Numbered from the stretch's first letter, positions 24,815 through 34,890 are shown. The stretch: DNA of 44,295 nt from an uncultured Actinomycetes bacterium (GCA_903884065.1 CAISDL010000087.1:1-44295), one strand, 5' to 3'. Made by a program: numbers and translations. The notes: generated by a model from the sequence alone, not told the origin.

Positions 24815-25073
24815 GCGAGGTGGGCCGCGTCGGCCGCGTCGACGTCGGCCAGATACAGCGCGATCGGCAGCGAGGACTTGTAGGTCGCCAGCAGTTTCAC
24901 GGCGATGATGGGCGCCAGTGAACCGGCGAAGATCGCGGTGACCGGCCGAATCGGTCAGCGGCCCGACCCGCCTGAGGGATCACCACGAAGTGCACGGCGT
25001 GTACCACTCAACGACGGTGCCCGCCATCGAGGCGGCCCACCACCCGCCTCAGCCCGGAATTGGTCTGCGTCAT
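24781..25073 (-). pseudogene. Remnant of an MHS-family (MFS) transporter
   Basis: The minus strand has a good ribosome-binding site (GGAAGGAG) before ATG 25073 and codes MTQTNSGLRRVV, then shifts frame by one extra G. The next frame gives SMAGTVVEWY, a hallmark start of MHS-type metabolite:proton symporters. It then stops, and nearly all of the transporter is missing. The C-terminal end resumes as VTAIFAGSLAPIIAVKLLATYKS and LPIALYLADV, stopping at 24781 within the 3' end of the GH18 gene. So one frameshift plus a deletion of over a kilobase destroyed it. The region also serves as leader for the hydrolase at 25105. Confidence 0.75.
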
Positions 25074-25104
25074 CGGCGCTCCTTCCCCGACATAGGGTAA
25101 GGGC

Positions 25105-25875
25105 ATGCCATTTCTGGACCACGCCCTCGGCCATATCTACTACCAGCACTGGGCGGTGGCCGAGCCACGAGCCACCGTGATTTTTCTGCACGGATTCGGC
25201 GAGCACACCGGGCTGTATGACCGCTACGGCATTGCGTTGAACGCCGCGGGCATCGACCTGTGGGCCGTCGATCAGTTGGGCCATGGCCTGTCACCAGGCG
25301 AGCGCGGGCAGATCGGCACACTGGAGGACAGTTCAGCGCTGGCCGAGGCGCTGACCACCCTGGCCGAGCAGGCACACCCCGGCATTCCGCTTGTGGCACA
25401 GGGACATTCATACGGTGCGGTTGTGACGCTGTTCCGGCTGCTGGAGAACCCCGCCCGGTACCGGGCCGGCATCATCTCCGGTGCGCCGCTGGTGCCGATA
25501 CCGGAGTTGGTCGACCTCAACACCGCGCTGAACCTCGACCCGGCCGGGTTGTCCAGCGATCCCTTCTACCTGGACCTCATCGAGAACGATCCGCTGGCGT
25601 TCACCAGCGCCGACAGCCGCAGCCTGACCCGCGAACTCGACCGGGGCTGGGACCGTTTCGGGGCCGAACTCCCCGCCCTGACGGTGCCGACCCTGGCGGT
25701 GCACGGGGAGATCGACCCGATCGCCTCCCCGGGCGCCGTGCGGGCCTACGCCGCGCAGATCGAGGCGCTGGAGTACCTCGAATTCGCCGGAACCCGCCAT
25801 GACGTCCTCAACGACACCGCGCACGCCGAGGTGACCGCCGCGATCGTCGACTTCATCGACCGCGCAACCGGTTAG
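25105..25875 (+). CDS. Alpha/beta hydrolase, monoacylglycerol-lipase type
   Basis: 256 residues. HGFGEHTGLYDRYG (30-43) is the HGxGEHxxRY oxyanion motif of monoacylglycerol lipases. The triad is Ser102 in GHSYG, Asp204 in HGEIDPIA and His232 in TRHDVLND. No signal peptide. It probably hydrolyses monoacylglycerols or similar esters (Rv0183-like); substrate not proven. Its stop overlaps the convergent hsaB stop by 4 bases. It occupies the position that nat (Rv3566c) has in M. tuberculosis. Confidence 0.88.
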   Translation: MPFLDHALGHIYYQHWAVAEPRATVIFLHGFGEHTGLYDRYGIALNAAGIDLWAVDQLGHGLSPGERGQIGTLEDSSALAEALTTLAEQAHPGIPLVAQGHSYGAVVTLFRLLENPARYRAGIISGAPLVPIPELVDLNTALNLDPAGLSSDPFYLDLIENDPLAFTSADSRSLTRELDRGWDRFGAELPALTVPTLAVHGEIDPIASPGAVRAYAAQIEALEYLEFAGTRHDVLNDTAHAEVTAAIVDFIDRATG

Positions 25876-26438
25876 AGCCAGGTATCCGGCGACGTGGCGG
25901 TCAGGAACGACTCGAGGTCGTCGCGCCACTGCGCGGGCGTGGTCTTGTCCGGCTCAATGCCGGTGTACTCGCCGCGGTAGAACAACAGCGGCCTCGGCTT
26001 GACCGTCGGCACCTCCGACAGCGACTGCACCAGGCCGAACACCACGAAGTGATCACCGCCGTCGTGCACGGCGTGAACCGTGCAGTCGATGTGGGCCAGC
26101 GAGTTGTCGATCACCGGCGAACCGAGCGGCGAGGTGTGCCAGTCGACGCCGGCGAACTTGTCCGGCTCCCTGGATCCGAATCGGGCGCAGATCTCCCGCT
26201 GCTTCTCGGTCAGCACGTTGACACAGAACGTTCCGCTGGCCTCGATGGCCTGCCATGACCGGGACATCTTGGTGGGACAGAACAGCACCAGGGGTGGGTC
26301 CAGCGACAGCGCCGCGAAGGACTGGCAGGCGAAGCCGATGGGCGCCCCGTCATCCATGGTGGTGATGATCGTGATGCCGGTGCAGAACTGCCCGAGTGCC
26401 TGACGGAAAGCCCGCGGGTCGATGGGTTGCGGGGACAT
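25872..26438 (-). CDS. hsaB: HsaB, flavin reductase of the 3-HSA hydroxylase
   Basis: 188 residues, HpaC-type flavin reductase. ALGQFCTGITIIT, GFACQSFAALSLDPPLVLFCP (flavin-binding strand and loop), and FVVFGLVQSLS, LLFYRGEY near the end. It supplies reduced flavin from NADH to HsaA. Last gene of the operon hsaA-hsaD-hsaC-hsaB; its ATG directly abuts the hsaC stop. Matches Rv3567c. Confidence 0.95.
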   Translation of the reverse strand: MSPQPIDPRAFRQALGQFCTGITIITTMDDGAPIGFACQSFAALSLDPPLVLFCPTKMSRSWQAIEASGTFCVNVLTEKQREICARFGSREPDKFAGVDWHTSPLGSPVIDNSLAHIDCTVHAVHDGGDHFVVFGLVQSLSEVPTVKPRPLLFYRGEYTGIEPDKTTPAQWRDDLESFLTATSPDTWL

Positions 26439-28282
<1,844 letters not shown>

Positions 28283-29467
28283 CTAGACCATCGTGTCGCC
28301 GAGCGGGAGCCCGAACTCCTGGTTGCCGTACATCACGTAGGCGCGCTCGGCATCGTTGGCGGCATGCACCCGGCCGGCATGGGCATCACGCCAGAAGCGT
28401 TGCAGGGCTTGGTCGTTGTTGAGGGCGGTGGCTCCGGCGGCTTCGAAGAGCCGGTCGATGGAGGCGATGGCGCGGCCGGTGGCGCGCACCTGATCGCGAC
28501 GGGCGCGGGCCCGCAACTCCATCGGGACCTCTTTGCCGTCACACAGCAGCGCGTACTCCTCGGCGAGATTGCCGCTCAACTGGCGCCAGGCCGCGTCGAT
28601 GTCGCTGGCAGCCTCGGCGATGCGGATCTTGGCGAACGGGTCGTCCTTGGCCTTCTCGCCGGCGAACGCGGCGCGAACCCGCTTGCCCTGGTGCTCCACG
28701 TGGGCGTCGTAGGCGCCGTAGGCCATACCGACGATGGGCGTTGAGATGGTGGTGGGATGCATTGTGCCCCATGGCATCCGGTATACCGACGCCGTATTGG
28801 TCTTCAGTCCGCCGGCCGAACCGTCGTTCATGGCCCCGTAGGACAGGAACCGGTGACGCGGCACGAACACGTCCTTGACGACCAGCGTGTTGCTGCCGGT
28901 GGCCTTCAGGCCGACCACATTCCATTCATCGCGGATCTGGTAATCGCCCAGCGGCATCAGGAAGCTGCCGAAGTCCACCGGACGCCCGTCCTTGATCACC
29001 GGACCGCCGACGAAGGTCCAGGCGGCGTGGTCGCAGCCCGAGGACCACAACCAGGTGCCGTTCACCAGGTAACCACCGTCGACGACGACGCCGGCGCCCA
29101 TCGGCGCGTAGGACGAGGACACCCGCACGCTCGGGTCGTCGGCCCAGACGTCCTCCTGGGCCTGCTGGTCGAACTGCGCCAGATGCCAGTTGTGCACGCC
29201 GAGGATGCCGCCGGCCCATCCGGTGGACCCGCAGGCACTGGCGATGCGACGGACCGCTTCGAAGAACAACGTGGGATCGCACTGCAGGCCGCCCCACTGC
29301 TCGGGCTGCAGCAGTTTGAAGAAGCCGGCCTCCTCGAGGTCGGCGATGTTGGCATCGGGAAGGCGCCGCAACTGCTCCGCCTCAGGGGCCCGCTCACGCA
29401 GTCGTGGGAGCAGGGCATCGATGGCGGAAAGAACGGTCTGCGCGTCACGCTGCTGAATGGACGTCAC
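28283..29467 (-). CDS. hsaA: HsaA, oxygenase of 3-HSA 4-hydroxylase
   Basis: 394 residues, acyl-CoA-dehydrogenase-fold flavin monooxygenase (HpaH/C2 type). WSSGCDHAAWTFVGG, LKATGSNTLVVKDVFVP, and a C-terminal FWRDAHAGRVHAAND. With HsaB it hydroxylates 3-HSA to the catechol 3,4-DHSA. First gene of the hsaADCB operon. Its promoter region contains one exact and one near KstR operator. Confidence 0.95.
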   Translation of the reverse strand: MTSIQQRDAQTVLSAIDALLPRLRERAPEAEQLRRLPDANIADLEEAGFFKLLQPEQWGGLQCDPTLFFEAVRRIASACGSTGWAGGILGVHNWHLAQFDQQAQEDVWADDPSVRVSSSYAPMGAGVVVDGGYLVNGTWLWSSGCDHAAWTFVGGPVIKDGRPVDFGSFLMPLGDYQIRDEWNVVGLKATGSNTLVVKDVFVPRHRFLSYGAMNDGSAGGLKTNTASVYRMPWGTMHPTTISTPIVGMAYGAYDAHVEHQGKRVRAAFAGEKAKDDPFAKIRIAEAASDIDAAWRQLSGNLAEEYALLCDGKEVPMELRARARRDQVRATGRAIASIDRLFEAAGATALNNDQALQRFWRDAHAGRVHAANDAERAYVMYGNQEFGLPLGDTMV

Positions 29468-29504
29468 TGCATGCCTCCCGGGAGTGCTGAACTGGAACTC
29501 AGAC

Positions 29505-29518
29505 TAGAACACGTTACG
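29505..29518. promoter_or_regulatory. Near-match KstR operator, hsaA-proximal
   Basis: TAGAACACGTTACG fits TnnAACnnGTTnnA at 7 of 8 conserved bases (final A is G). It lies 38 bases upstream of hsaA, so it probably controls the hsa operon at lower affinity than the exact site nearby. Confidence 0.65.
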
Positions 29519-29573
29519 ATTTGTGTCGAGCAGACGGTACTAGTGCCAGGTAGTTCATCGTATTGTCATTTCT

Positions 29574-29587
29574 ATAACGTGTTCTAG
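29574..29587. promoter_or_regulatory. KstR operator, ferredoxin-proximal
   Basis: TATAACGTGTTCTA matches TnnAACnnGTTnnA exactly. It is 24 bases before the GTG of the KshB-like ferredoxin and would also influence the divergent hsa operon. Confidence 0.9.
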
Positions 29588-29611
29588 TTAACCGAAGGGA
29601 TCGATCGTCTC

Positions 29612-29902
29612 GTGCCGACCTCCGACAATCCGGCCACCGTCGTGGTGCAACTGGACGGACAGACCCACACCGTGTCATGGCCGCGGGGGGAGAAGCTGCT
29701 CGACGTCCTGCTCGAGAAGGGAATCGAAGCGCCCTACTCCTGCCGGGAAGGACACTGCGGCGCGTGTGCGACGACGGTCGTCACCGGCGAGGTCGAGATG
29801 GAGACCAACGACGTGCTCGAACCCGACGATCTGGCCGACGGTCTGATCCTGGCCTGCCAGGCCCACCCGGTGACCGATGAGGTCGAGGTCAGCTACGACT
29901 AG
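29612..29902 (+). CDS. Stand-alone [2Fe-2S] ferredoxin equal to the C-terminal domain of KshB
   Basis: 96 residues from GTG 29612; AAGGG (29596-29600) is 11 bases upstream. Plant-type ferredoxin: cluster cysteines Cys44, Cys49, Cys52 (CREGHCGAC) and Cys82 (LILACQ). It matches the C-terminal ferredoxin domain of KshB, the reductase of 3-ketosteroid 9-alpha-hydroxylase, including LDGQTHTVSWPR and NDVLE. It also lies at the kshB position next to hsaA. The FAD- and NAD-binding domains (about 250 residues) that precede it in KshB are absent, and upstream DNA is promoter. The cysteines and operator are intact, so it is probably expressed and functional as an electron carrier needing a reductase encoded elsewhere. 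Calling it a truncated kshB is an inference. Confidence 0.9.
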   Translation: MPTSDNPATVVVQLDGQTHTVSWPRGEKLLDVLLEKGIEAPYSCREGHCGACATTVVTGEVEMETNDVLEPDDLADGLILACQAHPVTDEVEVSYD

Positions 29903-31277
29903 CCACCAGCCATCCCAGATCGGACTGAAGAAGGCGCTCAGTCAGCGGCACCTGAGGATGATCGCCATGGGCGGCGTGATCGGGGCCGGCCTGTTCGTCG
30001 GGTCCGGGGTGGTGATCAGGAGCACCGGGCCGAGCGCCTTCCTGACCTATCTGCTGTCGGGCCTGCTGATCGTGTCGGTCATGCGGATGCTGGCCGAGAT
30101 GGCGGTGGCCAACCCGTCGACGGGGTCGTTCGCCGATTACGCCCGCAATGCCCTGGGCGACTGGGCCGGATTCTCGGTCGGCTGGCTGTACTGGTACTTC
30201 TGGGTGATCGTCGTCGGCTTCGAGGCGATCGCCGGCGCCAAGATCATCAACTACTGGGTGGACATCCCGCTGTGGCTGACCGGGTTGGTGCTGCTGGTGG
30301 CGATGACCGTCACGAACCTGTTGTCGGTCTCCTCCTTCGGCGAGTTCGAATACTGGTTCGCCGGAGTCAAAGTCGCGGCGATCATCGTCTTCATCGCCCT
30401 GGGCACGCTCTACGTCACCGGATTGTGGCCGCACCGGCACGCGGACTTCTCCAACCTGTGGTCGCACGGCGGATTCTTCCCGCTCGGCGTCGGCGCCGTC
30501 ACCGTCGCCGTGGTCACGGCGATCTTCTCGATGGTCGGCCCGGAGATCGCCACCATTGCCGCAGCGGAGTCCGCGGACCCCGAACGCGCCATCGCGAAGG
30601 CGGCGAACTCCGTGATCGTGCGTATCGCGGTGTTCTTCGTCGGCGCGTTGTTCCTGATCGTCACGATCCTGCCGTGGAACGACGACAGAACGTCGTCTCC
30701 GTTCGTGGCGGCGTTCACCGAGATGGGCATCCCCTACGCGGACCAGATCATGAACGCGGTCGTGCTCACCGCGGTGTTGAGTTGTCTCAACTCCGGGATG
30801 TACACCGCATCGCGGATGTTGTTCGTGCTGGCGGCCCGTCGCGAGGCGCCGGCGAAACTGGTCGAGATCACCAGTCGGGGTGTACCGGTGTACGCCATCC
30901 TGCTGTCGTCGGTCATCGGACTGCTCTGCGTCATCGCCGCGGCGTTCTCCCCCGACACCATCTTCGCGTTCCTGCTGAACTCCAGCGGGGCCATCATCCT
31001 GTTCGTCTACCTGCTGATCGTCGCCTCGCAGATCGTGCTTCGCTACCGAACACCCGACGACCAACTGACGCTGAAGATGTGGTTGTTCCCATCGCTGTCG
31101 CTCCTGACCGGGGCCGCCATCGTGGCGATCCTGGTGCAGATGTACTTCCAGCACGACCTGCGATCCCAGTTGATCCTCAGCCTGCTGTCGGTCGCATCGG
31201 TGCTGGTGCTCTTCTTCGCCAGTCGCCGGTTCATCGCTAACGCGGTAGACCCAGCAGCCTCTCCCCCGCCATCGTGA
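29877..31277 (+). CDS. Amino acid permease, APC superfamily (AnsP/GabP type)
   Basis: 466 residues, about 12 hydrophobic segments. The N-terminus LKKALSQRHLRMIAMGGVIG, then AGLFVGSGVVI is the AAT-family signature, and EMAVANPSTGSFADYA and WLYWYFWVIVVGFEAIAGA follow. It would import an amino acid by proton symport; specificity is unclear (asparagine, GABA and aromatic permeases look alike here). The ATG at 29877 lies within the ferredoxin gene (26-base overlap) and no later start keeps the family N-terminus. Its translation is thus probably coupled to the KstR-controlled ferredoxin. The 3' end overlaps the convergent fadE34 by 41 bases. It has no counterpart in the M. tuberculosis locus. Confidence 0.9.
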   Translation: MRSRSATTSHQPSQIGLKKALSQRHLRMIAMGGVIGAGLFVGSGVVIRSTGPSAFLTYLLSGLLIVSVMRMLAEMAVANPSTGSFADYARNALGDWAGFSVGWLYWYFWVIVVGFEAIAGAKIINYWVDIPLWLTGLVLLVAMTVTNLLSVSSFGEFEYWFAGVKVAAIIVFIALGTLYVTGLWPHRHADFSNLWSHGGFFPLGVGAVTVAVVTAIFSMVGPEIATIAAAESADPERAIAKAANSVIVRIAVFFVGALFLIVTILPWNDDRTSSPFVAAFTEMGIPYADQIMNAVVLTAVLSCLNSGMYTASRMLFVLAARREAPAKLVEITSRGVPVYAILLSSVIGLLCVIAAAFSPDTIFAFLLNSSGAIILFVYLLIVASQIVLRYRTPDDQLTLKMWLFPSLSLLTGAAIVAILVQMYFQHDLRSQLILSLLSVASVLVLFFASRRFIANAVDPAASPPPS

Positions 31278-33375
31278 GCAGGATCTGCTCGGTGCCGCCG
31301 GCGATCGACAGGCACCGGGTGTTCAGGAAGCTCAGCACCGCCTCGTTGGTGACCAGGCCAGCCCCCGGCGACAGTTCCATCCGCAGTTCCTCGAGCGACT
31401 GCCGGTAGCGCACGCCGATCAGCTTGCGCGCGCTGGCTTCGGCGCTGGTGTCCTGGCCACCGACCGCCAGTTGCGCAATCCGGTGATCGAGCAGCGACCC
31501 GACCTGGGCCGCCAGCAGCAGACCGCCCAGACGATCGGCCAGTGCCGGGTCCGGCTCCGAACCGGCCATGGTGCGCAGCATCTGTTCCATCGGGTTGCCC
31601 AGCGCGGTGCCGTGGGCCATGGCCACCCGCTCGCTGGCCAGGGTGCTACGGGCCAGGCGCCAGCCGTCGTTGACCGTGCCGACCACCATGTCGTCGGGGA
31701 CGAAGACGTCGTCGAAGAACACCTCGTTGAACAGTTCGTCGCCGGTGATCTCGCGCAGCGGCCGGATCACGATGCCGGGCGAGCGCATGTCGACCAGGAA
31801 GTAGGTGATCCCCTTGTGTTTCGGAGCATCGGGGTCGGTGCGCGCCAGGCACACGCCCCAGTCGGCCTTATGCGCCGCCGACGTCCACACCTTCTGCCCC
31901 TTCAGCAGCCAACCGCCTTCGGCGCGTTCGGCTTTGGTGCGCAGCGCGGCCAGATCCGAACCCGCCTCCGGCTCACTGAACAGCTGGCACCACAGCACCT
32001 CGCCGCGCAGCGTGGCGGGCACGAACCGCGCGATCTGATCGGGCGTTCCGGCCTCGAGGATGGTCGGCACCGCCCACCATCCGATCACCAGATCAGGGCG
32101 CACGACTCCGGCGGCTACCAGTTCCTGATCGATCAGAAGTTGCTCGGCCGGGGAAGCCTCGCGGCCGTGCGGCTTGGGCCAGTGCGGCGCCAGCAGCCCC
32201 GAATCGGCCAGGGCGACCTGACGCTTCTCCACCGGCAACGCGGCCACCTGCGCCACGGCGGCACTGATCTCCGAGCGCAGATGCGCGACCGAATCGAGGT
32301 CGATGTGCAGATCGCGGCGGATTCCGCCGACGGTCAGTTCCGCGACCCGGCGCAGCCAACGCGACCGCCCACCGAGGAACTGGCCGATGGCGTAGGCGCG
32401 CCGCAGGTACAGATGCGCGTCGTGCTCCCAGGTGATGCCGATACCGCCGAGCACCTGGATGCAGTCCTTGGCGTTGGCCGTCGCGGCCTCGATGCCCGCC
32501 GCCGTGGCCACCGCCGCCGCGATCGACAGTTGCTCGTCGTCTCCGCAGTCCGCGGCCACCGCGGCATCCCCCGCGGCGACGGCGATCTGCTGGGCGCGCA
32601 GCAACATCTCGGCGCACATGTGTTTGACGGCCTGGAAACTGCCGATCGGCTTGCCGAACTGCTCGCGCACCTTGGCGTATTCCACGGCGGTGTCCAGCGC
32701 CCAACCGGCGACACCGGCCGCCTCGGCGGCCAGCACGGTCGCGGCCAGATCCTCGAACCGTCGTCGAGACACCGCCAAGCGGGTGAACGGAGCGGCGTCA
32801 CAGGTGACTCTGGCCAGCGGGCGGGAGAAGTCGCTGGCGGCCAGCGACTCGACGACAACACCCGGACCAGAAGCCTCCACCAGCACCACGTGCTCACCGA
32901 CCGGCAGTAACAAGACCCCGGAGGCTTGCCCGCCCAGGACGTAGTCGGCCGAACCGGATACCGTGCCGGCATCGCCGCGCAGGTTCGCGTCGAGGGCGAC
33001 ACCGGCCGTCACCTCCCCAGTCGAGAGCGCCTGCAGCACAGTCGCATCCGAGATCACCAGGGTGGCCAGCGCTGTGCTGGCGATCGGTCCGGGCACCAGC
33101 GCGCGGGCCGCCTCCTCGATCATCACGCAGAGATCCCCGACCGACCCGCCGGCTCCGCCGGCCTGCTCGTCGACGGCGACCCCGAACAGGCCCAGTTCGG
33201 CGACGCCGCCGTAGACCTGCCGCCAGGCGTCGGGACGTCCGTGCTCGACCTCGCGCACCGCGACCGGCGCTCCCGCGCCGGCCGACCAGCGACGAACCAA
33301 ATCACGCACGGCGAACTGTTCGTCGGTGATGGGGGCGGCCACCTGCGCTCCTACGGTCGGCGGAGATGGGCTCAC
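31237..33375 (-). CDS. fadE34: FadE34, two-domain acyl-CoA dehydrogenase for sterol side chains
   Basis: 712 residues from GTG 33375: two fused acyl-CoA dehydrogenase units. The N-terminal half has AKVREQFGKPIGSFQAVKH and LGGIGITWEHDAHLYLRRA, like a short FadE32/33-type subunit. The C-terminal half has WCQLFSEPEAGSDLAAL, KGQKVWTSAAHKADWG and AGGTEQILLTMAGERLLGLPR, like the FadE31 type. One chain thus equals the heteromeric pairs seen elsewhere. In relatives it dehydrogenates the five-carbon sterol side-chain CoA ester (3-oxochol-4-en-24-oyl-CoA) and bile-acid CoA esters. It diverges from kstR over an exact KstR operator. Matches Rv3573c. Confidence 0.95.
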   Translation of the reverse strand: MSPSPPTVGAQVAAPITDEQFAVRDLVRRWSAGAGAPVAVREVEHGRPDAWRQVYGGVAELGLFGVAVDEQAGGAGGSVGDLCVMIEEAARALVPGPIASTALATLVISDATVLQALSTGEVTAGVALDANLRGDAGTVSGSADYVLGGQASGVLLLPVGEHVVLVEASGPGVVVESLAASDFSRPLARVTCDAAPFTRLAVSRRRFEDLAATVLAAEAAGVAGWALDTAVEYAKVREQFGKPIGSFQAVKHMCAEMLLRAQQIAVAAGDAAVAADCGDDEQLSIAAAVATAAGIEAATANAKDCIQVLGGIGITWEHDAHLYLRRAYAIGQFLGGRSRWLRRVAELTVGGIRRDLHIDLDSVAHLRSEISAAVAQVAALPVEKRQVALADSGLLAPHWPKPHGREASPAEQLLIDQELVAAGVVRPDLVIGWWAVPTILEAGTPDQIARFVPATLRGEVLWCQLFSEPEAGSDLAALRTKAERAEGGWLLKGQKVWTSAAHKADWGVCLARTDPDAPKHKGITYFLVDMRSPGIVIRPLREITGDELFNEVFFDDVFVPDDMVVGTVNDGWRLARSTLASERVAMAHGTALGNPMEQMLRTMAGSEPDPALADRLGGLLLAAQVGSLLDHRIAQLAVGGQDTSAEASARKLIGVRYRQSLEELRMELSPGAGLVTNEAVLSFLNTRCLSIAGGTEQILLTMAGERLLGLPR

Positions 33376-33392
33376 ATCAGGTCCAAGCCCAC

Positions 33393-33406
33393 TAGAACGT
33401 GTTCTA
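33393..33406. promoter_or_regulatory. KstR operator between fadE34 and kstR
   Basis: TAGAACGTGTTCTA is a perfect TnnAACnnGTTnnA palindrome with both half-sites identical. It sits 18 bases from the fadE34 start and 64 from the kstR start, giving repression of fadE34 and autoregulation of kstR. Confidence 0.93.
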
Positions 33407-33469
33407 ATAGTGCCAGCGATGAGCCGTCAAGTCGACCGTGGTTCAACCGCCGAGAAGGAGTCCGCAACA

Positions 33470-34132
33470 GTGTCCTCGCCAGGGCCGAAATCGGCCGCCG
33501 CCGAGTCCGGGTCACAACCCCGCGAAGTGATGCCGGTGTCGGTTCTGGCCGAGTCGGAGTTGGGCTCAGAGGCCCAACGGGAGAGGCGCAAGCGCATTCT
33601 CGACGCCACCCTGGCCATCGCCTCCAAGGGCGGATACGAGGCCGTGCAGATGCGCGCGGTCGCTGACCGTGCCGATGTCGCCGTGGGGACGCTGTATCGC
33701 TACTTCCCGTCGAAGGTGCACCTGCTCGTCTCCGCACTGGGCCGGGAGTTCGAACGCATCGACGCCAAGACCGACCGCTCGCTGGTCACCGGCGGAACCC
33801 CTTACCAGCGGCTGAATTTCATGGTCAGCAAGCTCAACCGCGCGATGCAGCGCAACCCGTTGCTCACCGAGGCCATGACTCGTGCGTACGTGTTCGCCGA
33901 CGCGTCGGCGGCCGGCGAGGTGGACCACGTCGAGAAGATCATCGACAGCATGTTCGCCCGTGCGATGAGCGACGGTGAGCCGACCGAGGATCAGTACCAC
34001 ATCGCGCGGGTGATCTCGGATGTGTGGCTGTCCAACCTGCTGGCATGGCTCACCCGCCGGGCGTCGGCCAGTGACGTCAGCAAGCGTCTCGACCTCGCCG
34101 TCCGACTGCTGATCGGCGACGACCAGGCCTGA
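33470..34132 (+). CDS. kstR: KstR, TetR-family repressor of cholesterol catabolism
   Basis: 220 residues from GTG 33470, chosen for GAAGGAG (33454-33460) 9 bases upstream. This adds about 25 residues (SSPGPKSAAAESGSQ...) before VLAESELGSEAQRERRKRIL, where shorter versions are annotated to begin. HTH at about 57-82 (YEAVQMRAVADRADVAVGT, LYRYFPSK). The ligand domain has NRAMQRNPLLTEAMTRAYVFA and RVISDVWLSNLLAWLTRRAS, nearly invariant among mycobacteria. It represses uptake, side-chain and ring A/B genes and is released by steroid-acyl-CoA thioesters. Its stop overlaps the pxpA start (TGATG). Confidence 0.96.
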   Translation: MSSPGPKSAAAESGSQPREVMPVSVLAESELGSEAQRERRKRILDATLAIASKGGYEAVQMRAVADRADVAVGTLYRYFPSKVHLLVSALGREFERIDAKTDRSLVTGGTPYQRLNFMVSKLNRAMQRNPLLTEAMTRAYVFADASAAGEVDHVEKIIDSMFARAMSDGEPTEDQYHIARVISDVWLSNLLAWLTRRASASDVSKRLDLAVRLLIGDDQA

Positions 34133-34890
34133 TGCCGTCCATCGACCTCAACGCCGACCTCGCCGAGGGCTTCGGGGTGTGGGAACTCGGCGACGACGAC
34201 GCCATGCTGGACATCGTCACCAGCGCCAATCTGGCCTGCGGCTTCCACGCCGGAAACCCGGTGGGACTGGCACGGACCTGCCACGCCGCACGGAAGCGCG
34301 GCGTTCGGATCGGCGCGCAGGTGGGCTACTTCGACCTCGCGGGGTTCGGCCGCCGGCGGATCGAGGTCGCGCCGGCCGAACTGACCGCCGACGTGATCTA
34401 CCAGATCGGGGCGCTGCAGGCGCTGGCCCGCGCCGCCGGATCGACGTTGGGGTACGTCAAACCTCATGGGGCGCTGTACAACACCATCGTCACCGACCGC
34501 CCGCAGGCCCGCGCCGTCGCCGAAGCCGTCCATGCCGTCGACCCGGCCCTGCCGGTACTGGGCCTGGCCGGGTCGGTCTTCTTCGACGAGGCTGACCGAC
34601 TGGGCTTGCGGACGGTCGCCGAAGCCTTCGCCGATCGGGCCTACCAGCCCGACGGCCGACTGGTGCCGCGCTCGGAAGCCGGCGCGGTGCTCAGTGACCC
34701 GGCCCGCATAGCAGGCCGGGTATTGACCATGGTGGAGACCGGAACGGTCATCGCGGTCGACGGCAGCACCATTGGCGTCGAGGTGCAGTCCGTCTGCGTC
34801 CACGGCGACTCCCCGGGTGCGGTGGGTATCGCCGCGGCGGTGCGTGATCATCTGCTCGCGGCGGGAATCGAATTGGCGGCGTTCACCTGA
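34132..34890 (+). CDS. pxpA: 5-oxoprolinase subunit PxpA (LamB/YcsF family)
   Basis: 252 residues. SIDLNADLAEGFGVWELGDD, ANLACGFHAGNP, IGAQVGYFDLAGFGRR and YVKPHGALYN are the family's metal and substrate segments. PxpA acts with PxpB and PxpC in ATP-dependent opening of 5-oxoproline. Neither pxpB nor pxpC is in this window, so either they lie elsewhere or this member has another role. One-base TGATG overlaps at both ends chain it to kstR and to the MBL gene. Confidence 0.9.
   Translation: MPSIDLNADLAEGFGVWELGDDDAMLDIVTSANLACGFHAGNPVGLARTCHAARKRGVRIGAQVGYFDLAGFGRRRIEVAPAELTADVIYQIGALQALARAAGSTLGYVKPHGALYNTIVTDRPQARAVAEAVHAVDPALPVLGLAGSVFFDEADRLGLRTVAEAFADRAYQPDGRLVPRSEAGAVLSDPARIAGRVLTMVETGTVIAVDGSTIGVEVQSVCVHGDSPGAVGIAAAVRDHLLAAGIELAAFT

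Noticed and set aside
29612..29902. The small ferredoxin as fdxB (Rv3554) moved from the KstR2 locus
   Set aside because: FdxB is a much longer protein; the position next to hsaA and the LDGQTHTVSWPR and NDVLE segments point to KshB.
29889..31154. 421-residue minus-strand frame opposite the permease
   Set aside because: Antisense of hydrophobic codons gives Asp/His/Gln/Arg-rich nonsense; the sense strand is a clear APC permease.
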